A stretch of 64,000 nucleotides of DNA from Tetracentron sinense (taxonomy: Eukaryota > Streptophyta > Magnoliopsida > Trochodendrales > Trochodendraceae): the NCBI GenBank assembly GCA_015143295.1, contig CM026557.1, positions 24,833,760 to 24,897,759 of the forward strand, in the 5' to 3' direction. The position numbers were made by a program, and so were the translations under genes. The notes beneath the pieces are model-generated. The model saw only the letters and a program-made list of their open reading frames with translations, was not told the DNA's origin and ran no database searches. Below are positions 43,282-55,400 of this stretch, in pieces; position 1 is the first letter of the stretch; the number at the start of each line of letters is the position of its first letter.

Positions 43282-45777
43282 GAAGGAAAAAAGTATATAA
43301 AAATAACTTAAAAATTTATATTTACATGCAAAAATCCCTTTAGACTACAATGAATCAATTTCTAAACCTAAATATCATATAATCAAGGTCTAACATCTAA
43401 TAACCTATTATAGTACACAAAAAGAAAGAAAATGATAAAAAAAAAATGTTAAAATAATGATAAATTATATTTTTTTTTAATGTCAAAAACTAACATATTA
43501 AGGTGAAAACATCCATAGATGATAAAATCTCCATAGAGGTTCAAATCATTAAAAAAAAGGAAAGAAATAAAGAATATATATATATATATATATATATGCA
43601 AAGTAAGAAAAAAAATTCAAATATGCTATAGTAGATCCATGGATTGCACGCAAATCCATAAATTTATGATTATTACATCATATTCTAACAATTGTAACAA
43701 CTTTAAAGTGAAGATAAAGGATATCTAACCAAAAATGAAGCCCCGAGTAGTTCAAGTTGAAACCTAGGGTTTCAAGGCTTGAATCATCGGACTAAGCTTA
43801 ATTTATTGTTTTTGATTCACGAGAAATGAAAGGAATTCACACAATTAAGAGTAGAATGGGTGTGAAAAGAGATAAAAAAGTGAACAAATGGGTGACAGGG
43901 GGAATGGGTATGTGCCATTGCACAACGACTCGGTCGTTACGTAAAAACTGCTCCTTTTTTTAGTATCACGTAACGTAATGGCCCGGCTCTTAGTGAAACC
44001 ATTACGTAATGGCCATTATGTATTGTTTTGGCTTCTTTTAAGCCATGCATAACATATAGGATATGATAGTATTCTCATTTGCTAGTTTTACATGCAAAAA
44101 ATGGATTTCACTAAATGAATCACTTCCAAACTAATCAACATTTAAGGAAACAGGAATGACAAATAGGTTAGGACTCTTTTTAGAATGCAAGGCAGTAACT
44201 AAGAACCAAACAAGTAAACTTGGAGATTGGAATATGTTCTAATAGAGCCCAATTTAGTGTCAACTAAGTACCAGTTTTCAAATCAATTTTATAAGTGCAG
44301 GCAAATGCGTTTATCACTCAAACTCTCCCTTGAAACTTGTTTAAAAATAAGGAAATATGATTAGTTTTTGTTATACCGAAAGAAACCCAAGCATTATATG
44401 CCATTTAAAATGAGGAAGAAAAACCCTGCAGTATCATTTCACTTGGTTGAAGTAACACCTTATCCTAACATTATACCAAACTGGTTGTGCACCATCTCAG
44501 TAAATGCTTGAAGATTTAAACAAGTATATTGCTTTCTTTTATTTAGTTTTTGGAAGATAAGTTTCATCAGTTCACAACACCTACCATAAATTCCATCAGT
44601 TCCCTATTATAAAATTTGTTAAGTAGGCATATAAGGATTATCTCCGAGTAAAAAGTATGAGAGAATAGAAGAACAACTCACAGTAGCTGGTTCCAGCATA
44701 CAGCCAAAAAGGTTGAACAGATCTCTGCATTGGAAAGAAGTATACACAAAATATCAAGAACTGAAACAAATAGAAAACGAAACAACTTCATCAAAAAGCA
44801 AAGAACACAAACAGGTTTGCTAACACTTTGACCACATAATGAGCATTTGACCAATTCCCATTATCATAAATATTTTTTTCAGGTGAAAGACTACTCTGTC
44901 ACATGAGGATTGCAAATCCAGAAAAGTATGTAACATGTATTATTAACTCACTAAAAACAACACAAATATGCATGCATGTTTCGATCAATCATAATTTTTT
45001 TTTTTAAAGTACTCAAATTAAAAATATTTAAAGGTCCTATATTTAGTGTATCAGGTAAGCATTTGAACTTGTTTCATATGTTTCGGTGCCAATTCGAGTG
45101 TTTCAATAGGTATATCGAAAACTTGAATTTTGGTATTTCACTGAAGTTTCGTTTCAGTAGAGGCTGACAAACCTACAAATATCAAAGAGTATTATCATGT
45201 GCTATACTCGATATTTTGATCCAAGGCATCACAATATTTCAAGTGCTCCAGCTATGAGCTATCCATGTCAACACAATGTGTGACATGGGTATGAAGCAAA
45301 ATTTGTCGGGAATGTCAAAAACTCCATTCATGTGAGTGAAGATAAATTCTACCAAGAGCGAGCATGGATTCTGCCGAGAAGGAGCAAATTACTTCAACAG
45401 AATAGTAGTCAAAAAATTTCGGCCAAATACTCCTACAGTTTATTACTACAGGGGAGATTTTACAGATAAAACATTAAAGAGTTGTTTCCTCAATCATATG
45501 TTCAAGATTAAAAATTGATATAAGGTGTCAAAAAGCATTACCCAACTATCCATGTCATCAGGAAAGCAATAGAAAGTCCCTCTGCGGATTTTCCCTTATA
45601 GTTTGTGATGATTTGAGGTATCTCAGCAACACCCCAACTGATAACACTAGCAAAACCCAGACTTAAAGAAACTCCATCCTTCAAACTACAAAGACAATAC
45701 TTCATGTAGGTCCTAGCCCATTGAGAACAGTGCAGATTTCTAGGGCACACTGGCAAAGAACCTTTGAGAAGCCCCAT
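23837..45777 (-). CDS. PQ-loop repeat membrane protein (SLC66/Ypq1-like), 12 coding exons, 422 aa
   Basis: Coding exons: 45777-45542, 44724-44682, 42190-42164, 42046-41954, 41121-40937, 29714-29528, 29445-29320, 28614-28495, 27980-27960, 24751-24693, 24423-24333, 23917-23837. All introns are GT-AG, all phases join, and the total of 1269 nt ends at TAG. The start MGLLKGSLPVCPRNLHCSQW fits plant homologues, which begin just before the PxCPxxxHCxxWAR block. PQ motif 1 is AEIPQIITNY (P54-Q55) and PQ motif 2 is GGRLPQIFLN (P334-Q335). I place about seven hydrophobic helices: roughly three before and three or four after a hydrophilic loop at about residues 125-255. Family knowledge: PQ-loop SLC66/Ypq proteins export cationic amino acids from lysosomes or vacuoles, and the plant branch is less studied. 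Transport of a specific substrate is inference. No coding lesion is seen despite introns of 11.2 kb (intron 5) and 3.2 kb (intron 9). Confidence 0.93.
24872..27802. mobile_element. Solo LTR of a Tat/Ogre-like gypsy element (2931 bp) in PQ-loop intron 9
   Basis: It runs TGTGAGAGCGGG...GGGATGCTTACA with the perfect TSD AGGGT (24867-24871, 27803-27807). Near the start is GACTAAGAGTCGCCACC, a phrase typical of LTRs of the plant Tat/Ogre lineage. The middle is packed with short degenerate repeats (GGTTAAGG, ACCAGAGTG, AATTCCATT-like). No internal domain is present, hence solo. Open frames inside have no recognisable domain. Confidence 0.85.
28087..28233 (+). mobile_element. tRNA-derived SINE, copy 1 (PQ-loop intron 8)
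   Basis: It starts CCCATCTAGCTCAGATG, with a perfect box A (TAGCTCAGATG fits TRGYNNANNNG). A box B-like GATCGTCCC follows about 40 nt later. It ends GTAGATAAATGATG. A second copy with the same ends lies at 50549-50693. It is antisense to the host gene. Confidence 0.7.
30566..31672. mobile_element. DNA transposon with GCCTCA-rich ends, 1107 bp, in the copia RT
   Basis: Flanked by the direct repeat GTCTGGCCTA (30556-30565, 31673-31682). Removing the insert restores the copia reading LIRPDIAYAV. The ends contain GTGTTTTAAAAGGC and inverted-like GCCTTCGTGTTTTAAA, with GCCTCA/TGAGGC words inside each end and an AT-rich middle. No transposase was found. The 8- to 10-bp duplication fits hAT or Mutator, and the superfamily is unresolved. 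Confidence 0.75.
31146..31444. mobile_element. Non-autonomous hAT, 299 bp, nested in the previous element
   Basis: The 8-bp TSD TCTGCATG lies at 31138-31145 and 31445-31452. Termini CATAGTTCAAAAAAAGGG and the complement of AAAAAATGCCGAAACCG...CATG pair as imperfect TIRs. Subterminal GTAACGG/CCGTTAC and GGTTTCGG words repeat at both ends. It has no coding capacity. Confidence 0.8.
33836..37492. mobile_element. Solo LTR, 3657 bp, of a gypsy family also present at 52492
   Basis: It begins TGTAACGAGCCGG and ends GGGGCGTCACA with the perfect TSD CCATC (33831-33835, 37493-37497), splitting the copia relic. It is similar along its length to the LTR at 52492-55956. A TATA box CTATATAAAG lies at 34817-34826. 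From about 36110 to 36720 are degenerate tandem repeats built on GTGTTTCCTGATGGTCAG and TCAGAGGTGTTGTGCCTG words. It is not coding. Confidence 0.9.
34577..34782. mobile_element. Small hAT-like MITE (206 bp) inside the solo LTR
   Basis: The ends CAATGTAGTCAAA and TTTGACTACATTG are inverted repeats. Flanks CAGCTCAC and TACCTCAC match at 6 of 8 positions as a decayed TSD. The interior is rich in CGCCTAG/CTAGGC. The related LTR at 52492 lacks this segment, confirming an insertion. Confidence 0.7.
39425..39436 (-). promoter_or_regulatory. Primer-binding site of the intron-5 copia element
   Basis: Minus-strand TGGTATCAGAGC (Met-tRNA type) lies just inside the short probable 5' LTR. It fixes the orientation of this relic. 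Confidence 0.85.
39760..39945. repeat. Degenerate short repeats of GATA(T/C)GA/GGTA words in PQ-loop intron 5
   Basis: Words such as GGTATGACATAG and GATATGGATGCGATA recur every 12-20 bp. They create an 86-codon Tyr/Ile-rich frame on the minus strand that I do not consider a gene. Confidence 0.5.
42505..42749. mobile_element. Tourist/PIF-Harbinger-like MITE, 245 bp, near-perfect hairpin
   Basis: Two arms of about 105 bp are almost exact inverted complements around a loop of about 25 bp. Ends are GG(T/G)GCGTTTGGATTG...CAATCCAAACGCCCCA, flanked by TAA/TAA (42502-42504, 42750-42752), the 3-bp TSD typical of PIF/Harbinger. It is non-coding. Confidence 0.8.
42631..43045. repeat. Tandem duplication of about 209 bp covering the MITE right arm and its flank
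   Basis: The block starting CAACTTCCTATTCTCCAAGC at 42631 repeats from 42840 with few changes, through AATCACTAAGTAC. The second copy therefore carries an orphan MITE arm with the same CCATAAGATTTTGAAAA flank. Confidence 0.9.
43237..43277. repeat. AT microsatellite
   Basis: An uninterrupted (AT)n run follows an A tract in PQ-loop intron 2. A second (TA)n run lies at 43573-43597. Confidence 0.95.
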
Positions 45778-47600
45778 CACATCCAAAGAAACACACCTTT
45801 CAAACTGGTAAGAAAACACTGTGGAGATTAAAATATAAACCTTTAAACAACTTTCATTATAGGCCAAGACAAAAATTATGCAGATTCTTGAAGAACTTAA
45901 CTATTTAAAAATAACAAGAAAAAAAGTGAGATTTTCAACAGAAGCCATACATTTCAAAAGCTCGGCACAGTTCGGCACAAAATTCAACTCTAACATGAAA
46001 TTATTAGAAACTGAGATTTAATTATGAAAAACCAAAGAAACTGATAAAACAAGCAAAATCTGAAATTATTTAGGAAGTGCTTCTACCTTGTGAACTTTGT
46101 TTTATTGTATGTAAAACATAACAAAATGCATTAAATAGTCCAACCAACAGATAAGATAAGAGAAAAAAATTAAAGAACGGATGAAACAAGAAAATCTAAC
46201 ACTTATAGAAATTCCAGTAAAAAATAAAATAAAAAGGATGCAGGGTTTAATCCCAAACTATCAATGTAACACACATCATTTTACAAGCTCAAGAAACAAT
46301 ATCTGGCTAAAAATACTAAAGCAAAACAGTACAAGCCTTTCATTGACACACAACAAGATATGTATGAAAGGGAGTTTTGATTAACAACCTTAAAACAACA
46401 AAGACATGGTTTAGACTTTTAGGATCCAGTAAGATAAGACAATAGAATTTTGAAAAACAAAAATCCTTGAATCTGGTTTTTTAGGGCAGTAAACTTATTG
46501 CCCACATAATCAAATTTTGGGACAAAACAATCAAAAACCCACAAAATCAAAATTGAGATGGATCTTGTGAGAAGAAAAAAGCTTAGCATCTAAAAGACTC
46601 ACAAGAAATCCTGTCTAGACAAGCTTAAAAACTCACCGTTGAGATAAAACAAACAAAACAGAAATCAAAAATTAAAAGTAGCAACCAAATGCTACCCATC
46701 ATCTTAACTTACCGCGAAAAATTAGGGCATAAACAGCTTAGAAACAGTAGAAATTTCAGCTAAACATCCTCAAATCGACTAAAAACTCCCCATTTGACAT
46801 CATACAATAAAATTATCCAATCTTTCAAGAACAGGAAAGTTGGGGCATGGGGAGACTGAAACTAATATATAAACACGCACAAAGCAAGAAACCCAGTTTT
46901 CAAAAAGATTTGTCAAATTGTGTTTGAATCTTACTATTGAAACAAAACAAGCAAAACCCAGAACTCAAAACTCTCAATAAACCATTCATATGCCACCAAT
47001 CATGACCTGCAACCTTCAATGATGCAAGGGTCTCAAGAGAGTTCATGAAACTTACTGTTGCAACAAACCAAACAGTTTATAGTAACTTCAAACATTCCAT
47101 TAGTTTCAGAGAACTTCCAAAAAAAAAAATGCTATCAAGATGAGATGAGATCAGATCAGAAACTTACTATTAAGATGAAAGAACCAAGACCCAGAAATCA
47201 TAACTTGAGAAAACCCATTCAAATGCTATCCCCACCCTCAAGAACAGAAAGAACATGAGGCTTCAAGGGTGACAAAAATCACCCATAACCAATAAAAAAA
47301 ACCCCAGAAAATTCAGTGCCTGTGAGCACTATAATTTTCTGAAAAAAGATGAGACATGAGCAGAGATTTTTCAGGAGAGTGGTTGCTGAAACTGAGAGAG
47401 AGGCTCAATTTCCTATGTATTTTCTTTTGGAGGGTTTTATTATTATTACTTTTTCCTTGGTAATGCACTCTGCATGGAAACTTGCCTTACAAAAGAGATG
47501 GAGCAGGAGGAGAGCGATCCTGGCGCCGCGAGCACAGCAGCATGGAACTGAATGCTGCCACGTGGATAGCTTTTGCTTTCGATTCGCGTCTTCCTTTCCA
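45778..47600 (-). promoter_or_regulatory. Probable 5' UTR, 5' intron and promoter of the PQ-loop gene
   Basis: On the gene strand, TTCTTACCAG ending at 45805 is a plausible 3' splice site, leaving 27 nt of leader before the ATG. Upstream, 46620-47280 holds diverged repeats of about 115-120 bp, each with a GTAAG(T)/GTGAGT donor-like site (near 47164, 47052, 46932 and 46640). A G-box in CCACGTGG lies at 47558-47565, with AT-rich DNA between it and the probable leader at about 47300-47450. All of this is inference from position and motifs. No start site is visible. Confidence 0.4.
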
Positions 47601-47726
47601 TTTTTGGGCATATGGCCAAATTTTCTGGTTAAAAAAAACTACTTTTGGCATTCTAGATACCTCATATAACTTAAATGTGTTGTTCACACAGTGGCATCCT
47701 CCAAAAATTAAAATAAATAAGAATTT

Positions 47727-47983
47727 ATTATGCTAGGTCGTAGCTCATGGGCAGATTTTTGTCTCCACGATGTGTCATACTGGTCCCACCTTCCAAGCAA
47801 CTCCTCCACCAGGGGTTTGGTGTAGTAGACTAGCATCCCATGAAAAAAAAATTTGTTATGCTAGGTCATGGCCTCATGGGCAGATTTTTGTCTCCACAAT
47901 GTGTCAAACTGGTCCCACCTTCCAAGCAACTCCTCCACCAAGGGTTTGGTGCAGTTGGCTAGCATCCCGTGTTAAACCCATCG
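47727..47983. repeat. Tandem duplication, 129-bp period
   Basis: The unit starting TTATGCTAGGTC at 47727 repeats at 47856 with few differences. Both copies include GGCAGATTTTTGTCTCCAC and CCACCTTCCAAGCAACTCC. An 89-codon frame across the two copies is a by-product. Confidence 0.9.
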
Positions 47984-50900
47984 GCTTTGATCTTTGTGGT
48001 TGTGTTCAACTCCCATTCCTCAACTTATCCTGTTCATAAGGACAATTTCAAGTGAATCAGTGCGAACACCCAAAGGGACTAGTCATTATCTTGAAAATTT
48101 TGGGACACCCTCTTTACCAAAAAAATAAAAATTCTTATGTTTGGTTGCCGAGTAAATAAGTGAAAATAGATAAAAGAAAAAGAAATTGAACAAAATACAA
48201 CTATGAATTGTATTAAAAATTCAAAATTTTCTTTTCCTTTTAGAATTTTCACCTACTTTCTCGACAACCAGATCCAAGATAAATATTTTAATTGTGATTG
48301 TGATTGTGATTGTGAGAGGCCCACTCTCCTACTAATAGTAACAATTGAACATAACATAACAATTAATTAGATCAACTCTAAGTAATTGGCAAGAGAGCCA
48401 CTCTCCTACTGACACTAACAATTGAAAATAATAATAATAAATAAATAAATAAATCACCTAGAGGAGTTTGCTCAGAGAAAACAAATGATATTACTTTAAA
48501 AATCAGTCTTATGTCACGTGTCTCATTAACTAGAAAACAAAAAATAGTACTATAAAAATCACACTAATATGTCACGTGTCTCATTATACCTATAAATAAT
48601 CAAAGTTTTTTTTTTATAATCCTATATTTAAAGTTAATGCTAATTAAAATAAGATTTTTATTGAAAACTAAAAAGAAATTGACAAAATTTTCACAATGGT
48701 TCAATTGTTATGATAGATGATATTTTTTCTCACTTCGTTGAAACTTGAGGTAAATTCTCCAATTTTATTTGGAGAGGATTCGAGTCCCAAAAAATTGGAA
48801 ACATACATAACCATTCAAAATTATACAACTTTGTAATATGGAGAACTCTAGGATTGGAGTTATTTTTGTACATATCTTTATGCTAATATATCGGTAGCTA
48901 TTAAGAGGATCTGCTTTAATCACACATACCTTTAACCAAATGATAATAAGGATGAGAGTCACTTAGATTTGAGTACTTTTTTTAACATAGGGTTTAAATT
49001 ATTTTTGTACATAAGTAAACTACTTCATGCTAGTATATACATAGCTATTAAGAGGATGTTAGCCTTAATCAAACCTACTCTTAACCAAATGCTGATAAGG
49101 ATGAGAGTCACAAAACATAAACACTATTGTGACATGCTACATATCAATGTGCAACTTTCCTATCAAGGAGATGGATTAGAAACCTAATACATGTGATGAT
49201 TTTTCAAATGTTGCCACGTGTCCTTTTTAGGAAGACGTGCTTCTAGGGATGATGTGAAAACAAATTTTTGAACACCTTTTTGTGTTCTCTAAGATTAGAT
49301 GACAAAGATTGACTATAGCGAACTACCTGAAATTCATTTATTTGTTTTAAAATTTTAATTGAATATCCTGTTAATTAAAATAGGCCACATGGCACTGATT
49401 TATTGGGTCATTGTTGAACGATTTTTTTATCTCAATAATTTTAAAATATTTAATTCTCAAAAAATAAGTATGTATAAGAAACGTTTTTGGGCTGAAAATG
49501 CTTCTCAGAGACAAAAACCCTAAAATGTGTCAGGGTGTAGAAGAATTTAATAATTTATTAGCGTACAAAAATAGCTTTCTATTCTTTTAAAATCAGGTCT
49601 GACATGTTTTTATTTTCCTGAAAATGTTCTTTGTTTTGTAGCTTTAACAGGCGCAATGCCATTGTGCATCTCATCCCCTCTCTTTCTCTACAAACACCGC
49701 TTCTTAAGAGAAGATTTCCTCTCTTCATTTTCTTTGTTTCTCCTCTATTATAAATAAAAATTTGTCAAGAGTATATTTCAAATTTGAGGGCAACATCATC
49801 ACGTCTCATTTAACTTCAAGAAAATTATAAAAATGCAAATTTTAAACTTAAATTCATCACAAAGTTTCTCTCCCCATTTCAACTTTTTAAATATTCTCTC
49901 ACTTCTATTCCATCGTTCTTATTTTTACAAGGTTGCTTTAATCCTCCTTATTTTTTTGTTTATTGATGAAATTGATTCTTCCATTGTTTTTCTTTTTTGT
50001 CATTGAAGATGCTTGTGTTTACTCTAAATTAGACTTGGCTTGAAGATGTACTTTTGAAGTTGAATTTATAGTTAATTTGCTATAGAATTGATTTTTAGTT
50101 CATTCCAAAAATAATTTCTAGCGTACAATTATGTGTACCTCCCAAACAAGTTTATTTTTGTAAGCTGATTTCAAAAACATAAACTATAGAAATGTTTAAG
50201 GGCCATAAAAATATTTATGTCAGACACACAATCAAGCACACCCTAAAAATATGTTTCCTAGTTTTTTAACTTCACCTCCTCTTATCATTCATTTAAGAAG
50301 CATTATGAGAAATGGAGATAATAGAAATAGTGAGTGCATGGAATCTTAAAAACTATCATTGGCGGTTTTCTTTTACCTTTTTTTAAAAAAAATTCTATTG
50401 ATCACTCCAAATAGAGATTCTCTTTTTTTCCACCGTGATTATTTTTTTCCTTTTCATTTGTAAGAAAATAATTCATAATATCATTAACAATTAATTATTG
50501 GTTCTATTTCTCAAATGATGCAAGAACAAACTCCTCTAGGGATGTCTTCCCATCTAGCTTAGATGACGATTTGTGCCCTTCTCATGAGGGAGGCCTTGGG
50601 ATTAAGTCTCAAGTAGGAAAGCTTTTCCTTGGTGATGTGACAAGTCCACCCAACATTTCTACTCCACAAACTACTAATAATAGATAAATGATGTCAAAAA
50701 AATCTACTTTGAGAGTATATTAAAGCATTGGATAAATAAATTTTTATTTTCTATTTCAACAGAAATTATATTTCTATTCATTTAAACACGCTAATTTATT
50801 CATGATTACTTGAGAAGACTACCAACAGTTCTAGTAAGAAGTGAATGAATGCAAGTTGAAGGCTATAGAAAGGAGATGAAGACCAAAAATGATGTGGATG

Positions 50901-52491
50901 AAGTTAGTGAAAATTGATTTGATTACACGTGACTTAACTAAAATTGTGATTCTTAATAAAACAGAATGACATAATTGGATTTATGTTACTGATCCCAAAA
51001 TATTTGTGATCCTAAAATATTTGTAATGAGGCATTAATGAAGATGATGTTTTATTCATGACTACCCATAATTGGGCATGTGGCAACTTACTTTCCATCTC
51101 ATTTATTCTATAAACTATCCAATTCCTATCTAAACTAACCTAAGACTTTTCATTAAAGATTGTAACAAACTTTAGATATATTAAAAGAAAAACAACATAC
51201 CACAATTTTCTCTGTATTTTACCATATAAAAGTGTAATCTTATCACATATACCAAAATAGAGAACCACAACATCGGCCAGGAAAGAACACTAAATGACAA
51301 AAATTATAAGGACGACGACCATCAATGGGATAATAATAAGGATGACGACCATCAGTGGTGAACGAAGGGAACAAAAGTAGTGGCAATTATTGGCATTAGC
51401 ATGAGATACATGCATGAGGAATGTTCTCTTATTTTCTCTTTTTCAATTGATTTTTTTTTGTAAAGAAAATGATACTATTAGAGCTATGTTGTACATATTC
51501 TTCTAAACAGGTGACGTGTCCATGTCAGATACTTGTTAGACTCCGACACGATAAAATTTTGTTGGACATTTATGAATATTTGGTCTTCTATTCCTTACAC
51601 AATATGAATTGATATTTAATATAGATATGTATTCTAATTCATATTTTACAAGGTTTATATGTAATGAATATAACATTGTTATATCATTTGTGTCCTTATT
51701 TACAAGTATAATTAATCTAGGTCCTTATTTCAAAGTATATAATATACATCATATGACATCCTAATTTACAATGCACTAATTTTTTTTTTCCAATATCTCT
51801 TGAATCCTAAAATCTTTTTTTTTTTGGGAGGGTGGGGGGCGCTGAATTTTTGCATGTATGTCGAACTTCTATAATCATATCAATGTATGTGCAATTTAGT
51901 GTGAAAGCATTATAAAATGAGTAATAATTCTCTCGTCAGGCAAGGATCGGACTATTGCCTCTCTCCCTCACAAAGACCTTTTAATTTTCCTTGAACTATG
52001 GTTAGCAAGTTTTAATGCCCATGGTTTATTTATTTTTCCTATAAACCAAGGTTAGATGATTTATCCCTAAGGGTTAGTGATCAATCTTAACAACAGTTAA
52101 ATGGAGTTAAAAGAGGACACGTGGTGAGAAAAAGAGGGGATAAGATGCTGTCCTTCGCGCCACCAAAAAGGAGGTGTTTAATTTCCTTATGCAATTTACT
52201 TCTTCACTGTATGACGTTGTTGAAATGTGGGTTAAATACATAAATATTCTCTTGAATTACGTTTGTTTCTTTTTAAAAGTAAAGGAGAATACTAGACGCA
52301 CATTAATTTAACGCATGCGTTAGACACACTCATGCATCATAATAATGTATAAGCTTATGTCCCACGTATGTCAAGTGAGTGTGTTGCTAGCATTCCTGAA
52401 GGAGAAATTTTATAGGGAAAATTTATAGGGCTATTAAACCTTTCCATTTTTTGGTACTGAAACACATATGCCAGCCATCCTCCACCATGGG
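47984..52491. other. AT-rich intergenic DNA
   Basis: No gene or RNA is supported over about 4.5 kb apart from the SINE at 50549. A diverged tandem duplication is visible at about 48858-48965 and 48998-49111 (shared AGCTATTAAGAGGAT and AACCAAATG-TGATAAGGATG words). Short open frames here are low-complexity. Confidence 0.6.
50549..50693 (+). mobile_element. tRNA-derived SINE, copy 2
   Basis: It starts CCCATCTAGCTTAGATG (box A fits) and has a box B-like GATTAAGTC. It ends ATAGATAAATGATG. It aligns along its length to 28087-28233 with scattered substitutions, showing a dispersed family. Confidence 0.7.
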
Positions 52492-55400
52492 TGTAACGAC
52501 CTGGATTTTCAGGAAAAAATCCTGGGGTCAGGATGACCGGTAATTAAGTATAGTTAATTAAATAATAATATTTATAATATTAGTGTGTTACTTTCCCTAA
52601 TCGGAATCCGTAAAAACTCGAGAAAGTGTTTGGGTGTAACCATGGGTTCTTGTTATCGGATTCGGTGTTCGATAATTATCGGTAAATCTCACACTATGTA
52701 TCGACATGCATTTCTGTACGAGTACATGTCATGTCGGCTCCATCATGCATCAATTCGCGAAACCGCGGGGCCTCGTAAGTAGAAAGCTAGGAAATTTGCA
52801 GGTTTCAAAATTCAGTCGGTACTCAATATTTACCGATTACCCCAATAAAAATCTTCGAAACTCAAACACTGTATATCGATTAGTCGTCTGGATGACTACC
52901 TGTTGTCTTGGCTTTATTGCAACTCAAACTGCGAAACCGCGACGTGTTTAGTGTCCAAAATCATAAAATTTGTGGGTTTTGAAAATTTTTCTGGACTTCA
53001 ATTTTAATGTCAAAACTCAATATTTTTCCTCGAGATTCGCACAATAGGTTTCGGACTACCCCTTCTATGGGCACCTGTCGTTTCGTCATCATTGCACAGT
53101 GTTTCGTGGAGTTACAGGGGCCATGCGCGTGAAAAAATGGGAAATCGGTCAAACCGGTCAACGTGGTCAATGGGCCACATCATCGCGGCCCATGTGCCAC
53201 ACATGGCTTACACATGGGCCTCACCACATCACCCCCACTAACCTCTATATAAAGAGGGCCACCCCCCCTCATTTTCTACATTTCGTTAGAGGCATCGAAC
53301 CCCTACCCGTGGGGTTTTTAGAGAGATAAAGAGGAGAGAGAAAGTAGAGAAGGTCTACCTTGAGGTTCTTCGACGTTTTGGATGCAACCGCATCGTCCGT
53401 TTTGCAATATAGAACTTCTAAGCACACTTAAGACGTAAAACATATTTTCCTATTTTCTATTTGTCCTTTTAAAATATGTTTTTTATACATTGAATGGTTT
53501 GTGTTATGATGTGTGGATGAAAAAGGATCGGAGACCCGACATGCGATGTATGGAATGGATGAGGATGTGTAGAAATTGAGCAAAGGGGTGTAGCCCTCGA
53601 TTTTGGGCTAGATAACTCAAAATTTTGGCTCACATTGAATGATTTGTGATGAATATGGATGAAAAAGGGTCGGAGACCCGATATGAAGTGTGTTGGGATG
53701 TGTGTAAAAGCAAGAGGGGCATAGCCCTCGGTTTTGGGCTATAAAAAAGCTCAAAATTTTGGCTCTGTACACTGGGTGATCGATCACCCAACACTAGCAA
53801 TCGATCACCAGTGTGCAGGCATGGGTGTTTTGACCCTGTTTATGTTCGGACCCTCTAGGAAGCCCAATTTGGTTCCTGGGAAGTGATGTGATACTACTTT
53901 AACACTTTTAAGGCAATGAAAGGGTCCATTGGCCTGGTTAAGTTCCTCCTTAGAACGCCTCTTGCATGATGTGATGCATCTTTAACGTTTATAAGACGAT
54001 GATAGAGTCCATTGGCCTGGTAAAGTTCCACCTCGGAACAATCCTTGTGTGATGTGATGTTGTTTAGACATGGTAAGACAATGGAAAGGTCCATCAGCCG
54101 GGTAATGTTCCACACCAGAATGGTATACCCTCGGACTTGGTCCATGAGCGTGAGGCCCAACTGGTTCAATTATTCAAGAAATGCTTGAATAATTGGGGAT
54201 TTCTTATGGTTAGAAAACCTAACATGTGTTAAGCGCTATCCGTGATCCCTATTTGACTAGATCTGGAGAGGAGGGTCTGCTAAGAGCTGGGGTTCCTCCA
54301 TGGATGGATAGTCGGGAGAGTTAGGATGGCATTGGGTCGAAAGACCCAAGGTTGGATTGGGTTCTACGGACCCAAGGATGTATTGAGTTTACGAACTCAA
54401 TGATGTTACCTTGAGAGGGCATTAACCTGTGTTGGCAAGTATACACCCAACAGAGGTTGTGATGTTACAAGATGGTTACCTAGAGGGATGATGCTCTACA
54501 GTGGCAGGTACATCCCAACGGAGGTTAGATTAAGCATTGTACTATCAGAGATGTTTTGCTTGACAAGATTTGATTTCAGAGATGTTGTGCCTGACAAGAT
54601 TTGATGTCAGAGGTGTTGTGCCTAATAAGATTTAATGTCAGAGGTGTTTTGCCTGATATGGGTACTGTCAGAGGTGTTTTTCTTGGTAAGGTTATACTGT
54701 CAGAGGTGTTTTGCCTGACATAGTTATTTTATCAGAGGTGTTCCTGGTAGTCAGGTGTTTGCTGGTGGTCAAGTGTTTCCTGTTAGTCAGAGGTGCGTTC
54801 CTGGTATGTCAGATGAGTTTCTTTTCCTGACAGGTTGAATGAGTTTCCTGACTATTAGATGGATTATCAGATATGCTGCCTGACAAGGGTGTTATGTCAG
54901 AGGTATTATGCCTAACAAAGTGATATGTCAAATGTGTTCCTGATAGATATGTGTTTCCTGATGGTCAGGTGTTTCCTGTTAGTCAGATGCATCCTTGACA
55001 TGTCAGATGAGTTTCTTTTCCTGGCAAGTCGGATGGGCTTCCTGGTTATCAGATGTGTATCCTGGCAATCAGATGTGTATCCTAGCGATCAGATGTGTTT
55101 CCTGACAAATGTGGTTGTGTGAGTCGATGCTCCCACGGTGAGAAAATATAATATGATATGTCAAAGGTGTTGTTCCTAGCAGTAGTTTATACTAGATGCG
55201 TTGTTCTTGGCAGTCATCGGGTGAAGGCTTGGGTTATGTGTGGAATATACAGATTTAAGGTTAATTGGGTCGACATACCAAAGGATTGGTCGTAATCAGG
55301 AGAAGTCCTGATTAATTGATAATTGAGTCGGTGGACTCAGGGATAGAGGTTGTACAAAGGCGAAGACTTAGTCGATCGAGTCTGTGGACTCAAGGATAGA

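Larger units (their letters stand above)
42395..44050. repeat. Possible large non-autonomous DNA transposon in PQ-loop intron 2
   Basis: The left end (ATGTTTTAAATAACAGTTTCGGCAAC) and right end (ACGTAATGGCCATTATGTATTGTTTTGG) carry the TTTTAAA plus GTAACGG/CCATTACG subterminal style of the hAT at 31146. No TSD was recognised and the ends are not well paired, so the boundaries are approximate. It contains the MITE 42505-42749 and the AT microsatellites. Confidence 0.35.

Noticed and set aside
47349..47736. Overlapping frames of 66-106 codons on both strands upstream of the PQ-loop gene
   Set aside because: They lie in the probable promoter/5' UTR, have no recognisable domain and conflict with each other.
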